The position numbers and the translations under genes were made by a program. From TMP-86 sp964247385 (GTDB lineage Bacteria; Pseudomonadota; Gammaproteobacteria; Steroidobacterales; Steroidobacteraceae): 64,000 nucleotides of DNA. Positions within the stretch are counted from its first letter, which is position 1, and each line of letters begins with the position of its first letter. Under the pieces are notes generated by a model, which did no database searches, was not told where the DNA came from, and was given only the letters and a program-made list of their open reading frames with translations. The stretch covers positions 62,001 to 126,000 of the forward strand of contig CAXTUB010000006.1 in NCBI GenBank assembly GCA_964247385.1, given 5' to 3'. This document shows, in pieces, positions 49,469-58,081 of this stretch.

Positions 49469-50005
49469 TCATGCGGCGTGAGTATATTCCAGCACCCCCG
49501 CGGCGGCGTGGATGACGGAGGCAATGCGCACGGCGCTTTGCACGGCCTCGCGTGATATGCCATGGCCGCGGAGTGTCTTGTCATGCGAGCTCACACACAT
49601 GCCGCAGCCATTCACCGCCGACACGGCCAGGGACATGAGCTCGAAATCGTTCTTGTCCACGCCCGGATTGCCAAGTACGTTCATGCGCAAGCGCGCCGGC
49701 ATGCTTTGGTATTCCTTGTCGTCCACCAAATGCACGAAACGATAGTAAATGTTGTTCATGCCCATAATGGATGCAGCGGATTTCGCCGCATTCATACTGG
49801 CTTCATCCAGATGCGCGGCGCCGAGAGCCTCGATCTGTTTGGCGAACGGCACATGCCGCGACGCGATGGCCGACGCCACGGCAATCATCCAAATTTGCCG
49901 CTCATCAAGACCGGGTGCGCCCTGCGGCGTCAGCACCGAGCTCAAATTCAAACGCAAATCTTTTGCGTAATCCGGAATTTGCTCTTTGATCGATTCAATA
50001 GTCAT
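49469..50005 (-). CDS. ahpD: Alkyl hydroperoxide reductase AhpD
   Basis: A 178-residue carboxymuconolactone-decarboxylase-family peroxidase reductase. The N-terminal ESIKEQIPDYAKDLRLNLSS and the redox motif AVNGCGMCVSSHDKTLRGHG (CxxC with the adjacent His) identify AhpD. The motif cysteines pass electrons to AhpC, replacing AhpF. It follows ahpC by 102 bp on the same strand and is presumably cotranscribed from the OxyR-controlled promoter. No ahpF is present in the window. Confidence 0.93.
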   Translation of the reverse strand: MTIESIKEQIPDYAKDLRLNLSSVLTPQGAPGLDERQIWMIAVASAIASRHVPFAKQIEALGAAHLDEASMNAAKSAASIMGMNNIYYRFVHLVDDKEYQSMPARLRMNVLGNPGVDKNDFELMSLAVSAVNGCGMCVSSHDKTLRGHGISREAVQSAVRIASVIHAAAGVLEYTHAA

Positions 50006-50107
50006 CTCGACTCCAACGCATCAAGGCGTGCAAAGCCGATCAACGGCCAGGCACGCCTTGAGTTTTCAGTAAGACCCGCGCGGGCCAGCTGCCATGCGGC
50101 GAGTGCT

Positions 50108-50647
50108 TCAAGCCACTTTGAGGGTGGCTTCGCCCTTCTGCCAATTGCACGGGCACAACTCATCGCTCTGCAGGCCGTCGAGCACCCGCAACACTTCTTC
50201 CGGGCTGCGGCCCACCGACAAATCGGTGACGTACACGAAGCGAATGATGTTGTCCTCATCCAAGATGTACGCCGCACGCTGCGAGACCCCTTCGGCCGGG
50301 TCCAGAATGCCGAGCGCTGAGGAAAGCTCGCGCTTGACGTCGGATAACAGCGGAAACGGCAGCGTCTTGAGCTCGTCCTTTTGTTGGCGCCAAGCCAAGT
50401 GCACGAATTCCGAGTCAGTGCTCACGCCGAATACCACGGTGTCTCGATCGCCGAAATCCTTGTTGATCTTGCCGAATCCGGCAATCTCCGTCGGACACAC
50501 GAACGTGAAATCCTTGGGGTAAAAGAAAATGACTTTCCATTTGCCTTTGTAGCTATCGAGCGAAAAGTCCTTGAACGCAGTTTTGATGTCGCTGCTCACG
50601 ACACCCTTCAATTGGAACGATGGAAATTTTTGACCAATGCCTAACAT
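50108..50647 (-). CDS. ahpC: Alkyl hydroperoxide reductase AhpC (peroxiredoxin)
   Basis: A 179-residue two-Cys peroxiredoxin of the AhpC/Prx type used with AhpD. The peroxidatic Cys is in FYPKDFTFVCPTEIAGF, the resolving Cys pair is in QSDELCPCNWQKGE, and the arginine region is in VSQRAAYILDEDNIIRFVYV. It detoxifies hydrogen peroxide, organic peroxides and peroxynitrite in the cytoplasm. It is transcribed divergently from oxyR. A -10-like TATATG (minus strand, about 50696-50691) lies next to the OxyR site, fitting direct activation. Confidence 0.95.
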   Translation of the reverse strand: MLGIGQKFPSFQLKGVVSSDIKTAFKDFSLDSYKGKWKVIFFYPKDFTFVCPTEIAGFGKINKDFGDRDTVVFGVSTDSEFVHLAWRQQKDELKTLPFPLLSDVKRELSSALGILDPAEGVSQRAAYILDEDNIIRFVYVTDLSVGRSPEEVLRVLDGLQSDELCPCNWQKGEATLKVA

Positions 50648-50703
50648 GTGAACACCTCATTAAAGCAAGTACGCAGTGTGCCAGCTCATCTCATATAATG
50701 AAA

Positions 50704-50740
50704 ATTGATTGTCGCTATCGAGGCCATAGATTGCATCTAT
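50704..50740. promoter_or_regulatory. OxyR binding site between ahpC and oxyR
   Basis: Four tetranucleotides occur with exact OxyR spacing: ATTG (50704-50707), N7, CTAT (50715-50718), N7, ATAG (50726-50729), N7, CTAT (50737-50740). This matches the ATAG-N7-CTAT-N7-ATAG-N7-CTAT consensus with one base changed. It ends one base before the oxyR GTG and would cover the oxyR start and the ahpC -35 region. Confidence 0.8.
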
Positions 50741-50741
50741 C

Positions 50742-51635
50742 GTGGTAAATCTCAAAGATCTCCGCTACCTGGTTGCACTGGCCGATACCGGCCACTTCGG
50801 CAAAGCGGCTGAGCGTTGCTTCGTGAGCCAGCCCACGCTCTCGGCGCAGATCAAAAAACTGGAGCGCTATCTCGGTGCAAAGCTTCTCGAGCGCCAGCCC
50901 AATAATCTGAAATTGACCGAAATCGGCAAGCAAGTCGTGGACCGCGGCCGGCAGATGCTGAAAGCAAGCGAGGATATTGTCGCGCTGGCGCGCGATCACG
51001 GCAACCCGCTGAGTGGCCGCCTGCAAATCGCCTTTTTGCCGACCGTAGGCCCCTACTTACTGCCGCGCATCATGCAGAAGGCGAAGCGAGCCATGCCTTC
51101 GCTACGCCTCATGCTGTATGAGCACCAGACCGCCGTCTTGCTCGACAAGCTGCATCGCGGCGAGCTCGATTTGGGAGTGCTCGCGCTGCCGGTGCATGAC
51201 GAGCGGCTGAAATCTCGCGCGCTGTACGAAGAGGAATTTCGGCTTGCCGCGCCCGAAGGGCATGCTCTGGCAAAGCGCGCGCGTGCCAAGGTTTCCGACT
51301 TGCAGGGCGAGACGGTGCTGCTTCTCGAAGATGGACACTGCATGCGTGACCAAGCCTTGGAGGTTTGCGGCCGCATGGATATTCGCGAGGTCGATGGCTT
51401 CCGCGCGACCAGTCTTGAAACTTTGCGACAAATGGTGGTTGCGGGGCTCGGCGTCACGCTCATGCCGGCGCTTGCCGTTGAAGCACCGTTTGGATCACAA
51501 CGTGGTCTCACGGTGCGTCCGTTCGCGGCGCCCGCACCCACCCGCACCATCGGCGCGGTGTGGCGTAAGACATCGACTCGCGTTGCCGCCATCGATGCGG
51601 TGTGCGACATCATCGAGCGGTGCATGCGAGCTTGA
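50742..51635 (+). CDS. oxyR: Hydrogen peroxide-inducible regulator OxyR
   Basis: A 297-residue LysR-type regulator starting at GTG 50742. The HTH is GHFGKAAERCFVSQPTLSAQ (about 17-36). The sensing cysteines appear as C-x8-C in LEDGHCMRDQALEVCG (about 200-209), the same spacing as E. coli Cys199-Cys208, so it should form the redox disulfide. It controls the divergent ahpC, and its own start is overlapped by the OxyR site. The stop TGA overlaps a TTG for the downstream CHAT/lipase gene, making that gene its likely operon partner. Confidence 0.94.
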   Translation: MVNLKDLRYLVALADTGHFGKAAERCFVSQPTLSAQIKKLERYLGAKLLERQPNNLKLTEIGKQVVDRGRQMLKASEDIVALARDHGNPLSGRLQIAFLPTVGPYLLPRIMQKAKRAMPSLRLMLYEHQTAVLLDKLHRGELDLGVLALPVHDERLKSRALYEEEFRLAAPEGHALAKRARAKVSDLQGETVLLLEDGHCMRDQALEVCGRMDIREVDGFRATSLETLRQMVVAGLGVTLMPALAVEAPFGSQRGLTVRPFAAPAPTRTIGAVWRKTSTRVAAIDAVCDIIERCMRA

Positions 51636-54600
51636 AGCAGCGACGAGGCCGGACGGCCGACAAAATAGCTTCGCGCCAGGCAGGGACGCGATCGGCATTT
51701 CAACTGAGCGACGCCGAATTGCTGAGCTCGCTCGAAAGCGGTGCGAACGAGTCCGCATTGCGCGAAATGTTGGGCCTTGGCGCGTACGCCGAGCTGCGCG
51801 CGCTGGCCATTCAAGCCCAGGCGGCACGCAGTGAGCGCAGCTCGCGCCGCACTCGAGCCCCGCGGGTCATCATCGTGCCGGGCATCATGGGTTCGCGTCT
51901 CGGCACTCGTTCGAGCGCGGGAAGCCGGGCGCAGATCCTGTGGATCGACCCGTGGCGTATCGCAGCCGGCGGTCTTGCGGATCTTGCGTTGCCGCGCGGC
52001 AATGCGCTCGCGCCGCTCGGAGTTCTATTGTTCGCGTACGCCAAGATGCGCTACTTGCTCGAGATCGACGGCTTCGATGCCCAGTTCTTCGGCTATGACT
52101 GGCGTCGGGGATTAGCCGAATCAGGCCGCGCGCTGGCGAGCCACATTAGCGCGAGCGCCCGACCCACTGCGGTCGTGGGTCACAGCATGGGCGGGTTGGT
52201 TGCGCGCGCCAGCCTCGATCTTCTGCCTCGCCGTGCCGTGACTCGAGTGATCTTGCTGGGCACGCCGCATCGCGGCACCTACGCGCCGGTGCAGGCGTTA
52301 TGCGGTACCTACCCGACCGTGCGTAAGCTCGCCATGCTGGATTTGCGCCACTCGCCCGAATGGCTTTCCAAGCACGTGTTCTCGACGTTTGCCGGGCTGT
52401 ATCAATTGCTGCCGCCGCCGCGCGAAGCGGGCGTCGATCTATACGATCCCCAGCAGTGGCCCACGCGCTATTCCAGCATCGATGCCGAATTACTGCGCGA
52501 GGCGGCGCACGCGCGCGACTCGCTCGCACCCGCCGATGCGCGATTTCGACAAGTGCTGGGCGTCGATCAAGACACCATCGTCGATGTGCGGCGCGCATCG
52601 GGGGGGTTTGAATACATGCTCGAGCCCCGTGGGGATGGCACGGTGCCCTTGAGCTCCGCTTTCCTATCCGGCGTGCCCGCGTATTACACCCAGGAACAGC
52701 ACGGCTCACTGGCCAGCAATGCGGAAGTCATTCGCTGCGTCGCCGATCTAATTCGTTCCGGCCGCAGCACCCGTTTGCCGCGCCGGCGCCGGCCAATACC
52801 CGCACTACGCAAGACCTTGACGGATGACGAGCTGCGCCGGCAGTTCAATCGCAAGATCGATTGGCGGCGTCTCGATTCGGCACAGCGTGCGCGCGTGATG
52901 GCCGAGCTGGCGGGCAGCATTGCGGAACCCGCACCCGCGGCGAATCGGCGCCGCGCGCGAACAGCAGCGGGCGGTTCTCCTGGTCCTGTTTCGGTGCAAG
53001 CCCGGTTCGGCGACCTGGCGGCGGTCGATGCGCAAACGCTGGTGCTGGGCGTTTTTCGCAATGTGCGTCCGGGCGGCGCGGCGGCTTCGATCGATCGGCG
53101 CTTGAACGGCTTGCTGGCCGAATACTTTGCGCGCCGTATGTTGCCTGGCGATGCGGGCCAGCTATTCAATATTCCAACGGGCCCAAGCAAGAAATCGCGA
53201 CATCGCCCGGCATTGCGGCATGCAGCCAATGTTCTCATCACCGGCATGGGGGATTTCGACCGCTTCGATGCCGACGTTCTGCGTTTCATCAGCGAAAATG
53301 TCGCGCACTTTCTGCTGCGATCCGGAGTGAGCCGCTTTGCCGCAGTCCTGCTCGGCACGGGATCGGGCTTGCCCATGGAGGCAGCGTTGCAAGCGCAATT
53401 GCGCGGCTACTTCAATGCATTATCGCGCGCCGGCACAGACTTCGGCCTGCAGCGTATCGAGCTGTTCACGAACGATCGCCGCCGCTACGCCGCCATGTGC
53501 GCAGCGCTCGACTCCTTACGCGCAAGCGATGCATTCGCCGACACCGCGCCGGTTCTCTCACTACGGACACCGCGTCTGCGCGCGACCCGGAAGTCGGCCG
53601 GAAATCACGCGGCCGCCCGCCGTGCGGCAGCAGCGGCAGAATCGACTGCGCAACGCGCGTGTTATCTCATCGTGTCGCAAGAGCAATCGAGTAGTGCTCA
53701 CACGCTCATGCGCGCATCACTTCTCACATCGGGCGCCAAGGCGGCCATCATGACCGATGCGATCTCGCTCGAGCGGGGGCGAATCGATGCGCTGCTGCAA
53801 GAGCTGCCTCGTCTTTCCAATGAAGCGGCGCTGCTAAATTTCGGCGTTCGACTGTCGCGGCTCGTTCTACCCCTTCGCATCGAGAAAGTCCTGCCGCAAG
53901 TTCGGACTGATCACTTGGTCATCGTGCATGATGCCGAATTAGCGCGTTTGCCTTGGGAGACTCTGTGCATCGGCAGCTGGGCGCCGGCCGCGGCGCGCGG
54001 CCTGTCGCGCCTGTACGCCGCCGAGAATTTGTCCGTCGCGCGGTGGAGCGAGGCGCGGCGTCTTGGCTCGACGCTCGATGTGCTCGTCGTTGCAGACCCC
54101 ACCGAGGATTTGCCCGGCGCGAAAATCGAAGCGCGGCGGCTGATTGAAAGCATGGCGGGCCGAACGGACGTGCGTCTGCACATCGTGCAGGGGCGCGAGG
54201 CCAGCCGCGCACGGCTACTGGAGTTGTTCGCATCGGGCAGCTTCGACGTGCTGCATTATGCGGGACACGCTTATTTCGATGCGAAGGCGGCGGCGCGCAG
54301 CGGACTGCTCTGTGCGGGCCGCGAGGTGTTGAGCGGCCGCGACTTGCGCGACCTGCATAGCTTGCCGGCGCTCGTGTTCTTCAATGCCTGTGAATCGGGG
54401 CGAATTCGCGGCGGCTTGGCTGCGCCTCGAGCTTTAGCCACGGGGGACGGACTGGCCGAGTCTTTTTTGCGCGGCGGAGTAGCAAACTATCTCGGCACGT
54501 ATTGGCCGGTGGGAGACTCCGCAGCGCTCGCGTTCTCCACTGCGTTATACAGCGCCATCGTGGCCGGACATGCGCTCGGAGAAGCAGTCAATCGAGGCCG

Positions 54601-54748
54601 GCGCGCCGTGCGCGAGCAACGCTCCATCGATTGGGCCGATTACATGCACTACGGCAGTTACGATTTTCGGTTGAAGATTTCCGACGGCGGCGGGACCGCG
54701 CATGAATCGCCCCAGCGTCCTCGATTGATCGAAGCCCCGTCCAAATAA
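51632..54748 (+). CDS. LCAT-like lipase / macro-like / CHAT protease fusion
   Basis: A protein of about 1038 residues. TTG 51632 overlaps the oxyR stop (TTGA); GTG 51602 would add 10 residues. Residues about 75-365 are an alpha/beta hydrolase of the lecithin:cholesterol acyltransferase type. It shows VIIVPGIMGSRLG, nucleophile Ser185 in VVGHSMGGLVAR, Asp335 in PRGDGTVPLSS and His357 in TQEQHGSLASN. After a basic linker (RLPRRRRP), about 450-620 resembles the N-terminal macro-like domain of leucine aminopeptidases (VLITGMGDFDRFDADVLRFI). About 680-1010 is a CHAT caspase-like domain with His879 (VLHYAGHAYFD) and Cys920 (LVFFNACESGR). All catalytic residues of both enzymes are intact. No signal peptide. 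Possibly a stress or defence effector. Confidence 0.85.
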   Translation: MKQRRGRTADKIASRQAGTRSAFQLSDAELLSSLESGANESALREMLGLGAYAELRALAIQAQAARSERSSRRTRAPRVIIVPGIMGSRLGTRSSAGSRAQILWIDPWRIAAGGLADLALPRGNALAPLGVLLFAYAKMRYLLEIDGFDAQFFGYDWRRGLAESGRALASHISASARPTAVVGHSMGGLVARASLDLLPRRAVTRVILLGTPHRGTYAPVQALCGTYPTVRKLAMLDLRHSPEWLSKHVFSTFAGLYQLLPPPREAGVDLYDPQQWPTRYSSIDAELLREAAHARDSLAPADARFRQVLGVDQDTIVDVRRASGGFEYMLEPRGDGTVPLSSAFLSGVPAYYTQEQHGSLASNAEVIRCVADLIRSGRSTRLPRRRRPIPALRKTLTDDELRRQFNRKIDWRRLDSAQRARVMAELAGSIAEPAPAANRRRARTAAGGSPGPVSVQARFGDLAAVDAQTLVLGVFRNVRPGGAAASIDRRLNGLLAEYFARRMLPGDAGQLFNIPTGPSKKSRHRPALRHAANVLITGMGDFDRFDADVLRFISENVAHFLLRSGVSRFAAVLLGTGSGLPMEAALQAQLRGYFNALSRAGTDFGLQRIELFTNDRRRYAAMCAALDSLRASDAFADTAPVLSLRTPRLRATRKSAGNHAAARRAAAAAESTAQRACYLIVSQEQSSSAHTLMRASLLTSGAKAAIMTDAISLERGRIDALLQELPRLSNEAALLNFGVRLSRLVLPLRIEKVLPQVRTDHLVIVHDAELARLPWETLCIGSWAPAAARGLSRLYAAENLSVARWSEARRLGSTLDVLVVADPTEDLPGAKIEARRLIESMAGRTDVRLHIVQGREASRARLLELFASGSFDVLHYAGHAYFDAKAAARSGLLCAGREVLSGRDLRDLHSLPALVFFNACESGRIRGGLAAPRALATGDGLAESFLRGGVANYLGTYWPVGDSAALAFSTALYSAIVAGHALGEAVNRGRRAVREQRSIDWADYMHYGSYDFRLKISDGGGTAHESPQRPRLIEAPSK

Positions 54749-54771
54749 TTTGTATTGCATGGGCGCTACTT

Positions 54772-55539
54772 CTAGCGCGCGGAAAAATCCACGATCACGC
54801 CGCGCGTAATTAATTTGCGCAGCGCACAGGTGGCATCGAAGTGCGGATCGGCTTCGATTGCAGCCTCGATGGCCGCGGCAAACGGGCGGCCGAGCCGTAT
54901 CGAGTTCGTCAACTCAAATTCGCACCGAGCCAGCCGCTCGGCGCTGACATCTGCGGTGCGCGAAAGCAGCAGTGTCTCGGCGCCTGCCCGCAAGTCTATT
55001 TCAGGCGGCTCGCCCGGGGCGAGATTCGCGCGCCAGATCTCGAGTACCGGAAATTCCGAGCACATGAGTCGCACCGAGGGATGCAGTAGGAAGCGCAGCG
55101 CATCGTAAGCGGCCGGAGCCACGCTCGCGAGCCTGGTCACATCAAGCGCCGCGTGATCCGCCGCAATCGAGCATTCCTGATACAGCCACTCGAGCTGCGC
55201 CACATCGCCAAGGTATCGATACGCATCGCTCGAATGAAGCTTGCGCAGATAGGCCGCGAAGCCCTCGCCGGCATATTGCAAGTCTCCACTGCGTGAAGGG
55301 GCCTCGCGGCGGTAGTCGAGCGCTGCTCGAGCGAAGTAATCCTCACCTACCAGCCTCAAGATCGCTGGGAAGGTTGCGCGCAAAGCTTGGATGAAGTTTT
55401 GCGATGCGTTGTGGGCATGGATCGCGAGGCGACGCTCCGCATGTTCAGCGCGGACAATTCTCAGCCGCGCGGCCGACACGTGCTCGCCTCCCGCAATGGC
55501 TCGCATGAAGAGGGCTTGAATTTCAGGCAGCGTGTGCAT
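54772..55539 (-). CDS. DUF2063 protein (BufC/HvfC-like)
   Basis: A 255-residue protein starting at ATG 55539 (MHTLPEIQALFMRAIAGG), overlapping the DUF692 gene by 17 bp. The N-terminal DUF2063 domain (about 1-95) has LRIVRAEHAERRLAIHAHNA, ALRATFPAILRLVGEDYFAR and GFAAYLRKLHSSDAYRYLGD. The C-terminal part is a winged, RRE-like region (VIWRANLAPG-type VLEIWRANLAPGEPPEIDLR). In bufferin/HvfBC systems this partner recruits the precursor to the DUF692 enzyme. It converges on the CHAT gene, 23 bp away. Confidence 0.85.
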   Translation of the reverse strand: MHTLPEIQALFMRAIAGGEHVSAARLRIVRAEHAERRLAIHAHNASQNFIQALRATFPAILRLVGEDYFARAALDYRREAPSRSGDLQYAGEGFAAYLRKLHSSDAYRYLGDVAQLEWLYQECSIAADHAALDVTRLASVAPAAYDALRFLLHPSVRLMCSEFPVLEIWRANLAPGEPPEIDLRAGAETLLLSRTADVSAERLARCEFELTNSIRLGRPFAAAIEAAIEADPHFDATCALRKLITRGVIVDFSAR

Positions 55540-56404
55540 GCTGTGCGCGGCGCAAGGCGTCTGCCTTGTGCGCTTCGCCCACCAACACATCGAGCGCCGG
55601 AATCTGCGCGTCCCATTCGATGAGTGTGGGCACCGGACCGAATCGTTGCAGCGCACGGCAATACAGACTCCACACCTCGGGGCAGATGAAGTCACTGTGC
55701 GTATCGATCAGAACTCGCTCGTCACCCAGGTCGGCAATGCCATGGCCCGCGAGGTGGATCTCTTGCACTTCACCGGCCGGAATGCCCCGCAGGTAATCGT
55801 CCGCATCAAAACCGTGATTGCTTGCCGCCACGAAAACGTTATTCAAGTCGAGCAGGATGCCGCAGCCCGACTCCGCCGCGACGCCCACCAGAAAATCCCA
55901 TTCGCTCAGATTCGAACAATCAAACTGCACGTAGCTCGACACGTTCTCGATGAGAATCTGCCGGCCGAGCTCGGACTGCACCGCACCGATGCGCGCGGCG
56001 ATGTGTCGCAAAGCTTCTTCTGTGTATGGCAGGGGCAACAAATCATGAGCGAACTGACCGCCCACCGAGCTCCATGACAGATGCTCGGACACCAAGGTGG
56101 GTTCAAAACGTCGCACCGATTCTTTGAGGCTCGCGAGATGCCGTCGATCGAGCGCATCGACCGAGCCGAGCGATAAACCGACGCCGTGCAACGACAGGAG
56201 ATAATGCTCGCGAACTGTCTCGAGATAGGCGATGCGAGCCCCGCCCTGCGCGAAAAAGTTTTCACTATGAACCTCGAGCCAGCCGACTTCAGGTTTCTCG
56301 GCGAGCACTTGCACATGGTGCGGTGTCCGCAAGCCGATGCCGGCGGCCGCGGGCAATGTGCGCCCGGGTTTCCCGGAAACAGGCGATGCGGCGGACGCTA
56401 CCAT
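55523..56404 (-). CDS. DUF692 multinuclear iron enzyme (BufB/HvfB/MbnB-like)
   Basis: A 293-residue TIM-barrel enzyme starting at ATG 56404, overlapping the DUF4139 stop by 7 bp. Metal-ligand strings typical of DUF692 are VGWLEVHSENFFAQGG, LSLHGVGLSLGSVD, LVSEHLSWSSVGGQ, ILIENVSSYVQF, ILLDLNNVFVAASNHGFD, EIHLAGH and DTHSD. Homologues convert Cys residues of a precursor peptide (oxazolone/thioamide in methanobactin, thiooxazole in bufferins), usually for copper handling. The bufC-like gene follows directly. No DUF2282 or other short Cys-rich precursor gene was found nearby. Confidence 0.88.
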   Translation of the reverse strand: MVASAASPVSGKPGRTLPAAAGIGLRTPHHVQVLAEKPEVGWLEVHSENFFAQGGARIAYLETVREHYLLSLHGVGLSLGSVDALDRRHLASLKESVRRFEPTLVSEHLSWSSVGGQFAHDLLPLPYTEEALRHIAARIGAVQSELGRQILIENVSSYVQFDCSNLSEWDFLVGVAAESGCGILLDLNNVFVAASNHGFDADDYLRGIPAGEVQEIHLAGHGIADLGDERVLIDTHSDFICPEVWSLYCRALQRFGPVPTLIEWDAQIPALDVLVGEAHKADALRRAQHAHAA

Positions 56405-57933
56405 GTATAGCGCGCTCGATAACGCACGCCTGCCTCGCTTTCGGGCGCCAACTTGAGCAAAAAGTAAATCGTGTGCGCATCTTGTTTGTCGAAGGGACGG
56501 GTGCTGCTTTTCACGCTCCAATTCACACCGCGATACAGATTTTCCTTCACCAGCACATCGACCGGCTGCATCTTGTGATTGCGAATCTTGACCTCGATTT
56601 CCTCCTCGAGCCAATGCGCGCGCAGATCAACGGCAAAATCCACTTGTTTGCGCTCACCCACCACATCGAATGCCGAACCCAGCTTGACGAGCACGCGCTC
56701 GTTCTTGGGCGTGTGATCGATGACGTCTTCGCCAATGAATTCGAGACTTTGATCTGCACTGTCGACTTGGGAGACGCGGATACGTCCCTTGGGCAACGGC
56801 ACGCCGAGACCGTCCTTCTCGTCATTCTTGAATTCCAGGTAGACATCCACCTTTTTCGAGCTGGACACGCCGTACTCGCGATCGGTCGCGATGGTCGCGC
56901 CATATTGCGGGACTTCGGCGCCGTAATAGACCAACGTCTTGCGCGCCGGCACGCGCTTGGCCGTCTCGAACAATTCGATTTGCTGCGTCGAATTGTTCGC
57001 AAGCGTCGTGGAGCGGCCCAAGGTATACAAGTGATATTCAAAAAACGTTTTTTCCACGAAAGCCTCGTGGGCCGCTTTGGCCCGCACGTCGGCGGCCATC
57101 ATCTGCTGAACTCTCGGCGGCGGCGGCCCGGCGCGCTGCACGTCACCCGCAATCAACTTGAGCTTGGCGTGATCGAAGCTGGCGCCGGATTGATTGATGA
57201 TGCTGACCCACGCACCCACATCCAACGTGCCCGCATTCGCATTGGCGCCCGGGGTAAATACCAAGTTGTAGTCGGCCCACCAAGTCATGCCTCCGGTTTG
57301 ATAGCTGACGCGGGCATCGTGCGCACCGCCGCGCTTGGCGATGAGATTCCACACGAGCGTCGGCCGCGTGATCAGCCCGCCGGGAAGCTCGGCGAAACGG
57401 ATGCTCGAGAAGTTGCGCAGCGCGTGAATCTGCCCGTCGTTGCCTCGAAGCACGAGCCCGTCGGAGGCCGACAGAAGCACCCCGGAAACTTCCGTCGATT
57501 GATTGCCGGAGTCTTCGCGCGCAATGACGGCCTTGTCGACATACTTCGACAAGAGTTTTGCGGTGCTGACGAGATCGAACTGAAAATTCTGATCGAGCAC
57601 ACGCGTGCCTTCGGGATCCGTCAATGATGTGAATTGCACCGTGGTCGGATCCATCAAGGCAGCCACGTCGGTGAACTTGAGTTGGCTGCGGCCTTCCGCA
57701 ATGTCGATCTTGCGTTCTTGCCGCACCAGCGCATACCCGGGCACGGCGCTGGCGTTGGCCACCTCCTGCCCGATGATGGGACGATAATATTCAGGCGGAA
57801 TGGCGCCGGGCTCGGCCGAGCTGTAAATGGTCAGCGCGGTATTCGAGCCATCAGCCGGCGCCGAGCGCGCGGTGTAACCCGCCAGACACAGTCCCAAGGT
57901 TCCCGCCGAGAGCAATTTGCATACTGGATTCAT
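56398..57933 (-). CDS. DUF4139 domain secreted protein
   Basis: A 511-residue exported protein starting at ATG 57933, with signal peptide MNPVCKLLSAGTLGLCLAGY. The mature part is DUF4139-like, with ALMDPTTVQFTSLTDPEGTR, a VSYQTGGMTWWADYNLVF strand pair, VGAWVSIINQSGASFDHAKL and the C-terminal domain KSSTRPFDKQDAHTIYFLLK. The mature sequence contains no cysteine, so it cannot itself be a bufferin substrate. It heads a three-gene operon with the DUF692 and DUF2063 genes, overlapping the former by 7 bp. Its function is unknown. Confidence 0.85.
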   Translation of the reverse strand: MNPVCKLLSAGTLGLCLAGYTARSAPADGSNTALTIYSSAEPGAIPPEYYRPIIGQEVANASAVPGYALVRQERKIDIAEGRSQLKFTDVAALMDPTTVQFTSLTDPEGTRVLDQNFQFDLVSTAKLLSKYVDKAVIAREDSGNQSTEVSGVLLSASDGLVLRGNDGQIHALRNFSSIRFAELPGGLITRPTLVWNLIAKRGGAHDARVSYQTGGMTWWADYNLVFTPGANANAGTLDVGAWVSIINQSGASFDHAKLKLIAGDVQRAGPPPPRVQQMMAADVRAKAAHEAFVEKTFFEYHLYTLGRSTTLANNSTQQIELFETAKRVPARKTLVYYGAEVPQYGATIATDREYGVSSSKKVDVYLEFKNDEKDGLGVPLPKGRIRVSQVDSADQSLEFIGEDVIDHTPKNERVLVKLGSAFDVVGERKQVDFAVDLRAHWLEEEIEVKIRNHKMQPVDVLVKENLYRGVNWSVKSSTRPFDKQDAHTIYFLLKLAPESEAGVRYRARYTW

Positions 57934-58081
57934 GATGAGTCTCGAGCAACTGGTGCACGCGCACACGGCTTGCAAGAACGTGCGCTGGGCCACATTCGGG
58001 TTAGAAAGCAAATACCCTTTCGCGTAGCATTTCACATATGCCGGCGAGTCAGCTGCGGCACGATAGCGGCCCGGGAAAAGT

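Noticed and set aside
56323..57627. 434-aa plus-strand frame
   Set aside because: Antisense to the DUF4139 and DUF692 genes; these have overlapping operon structure and recognisable domains.
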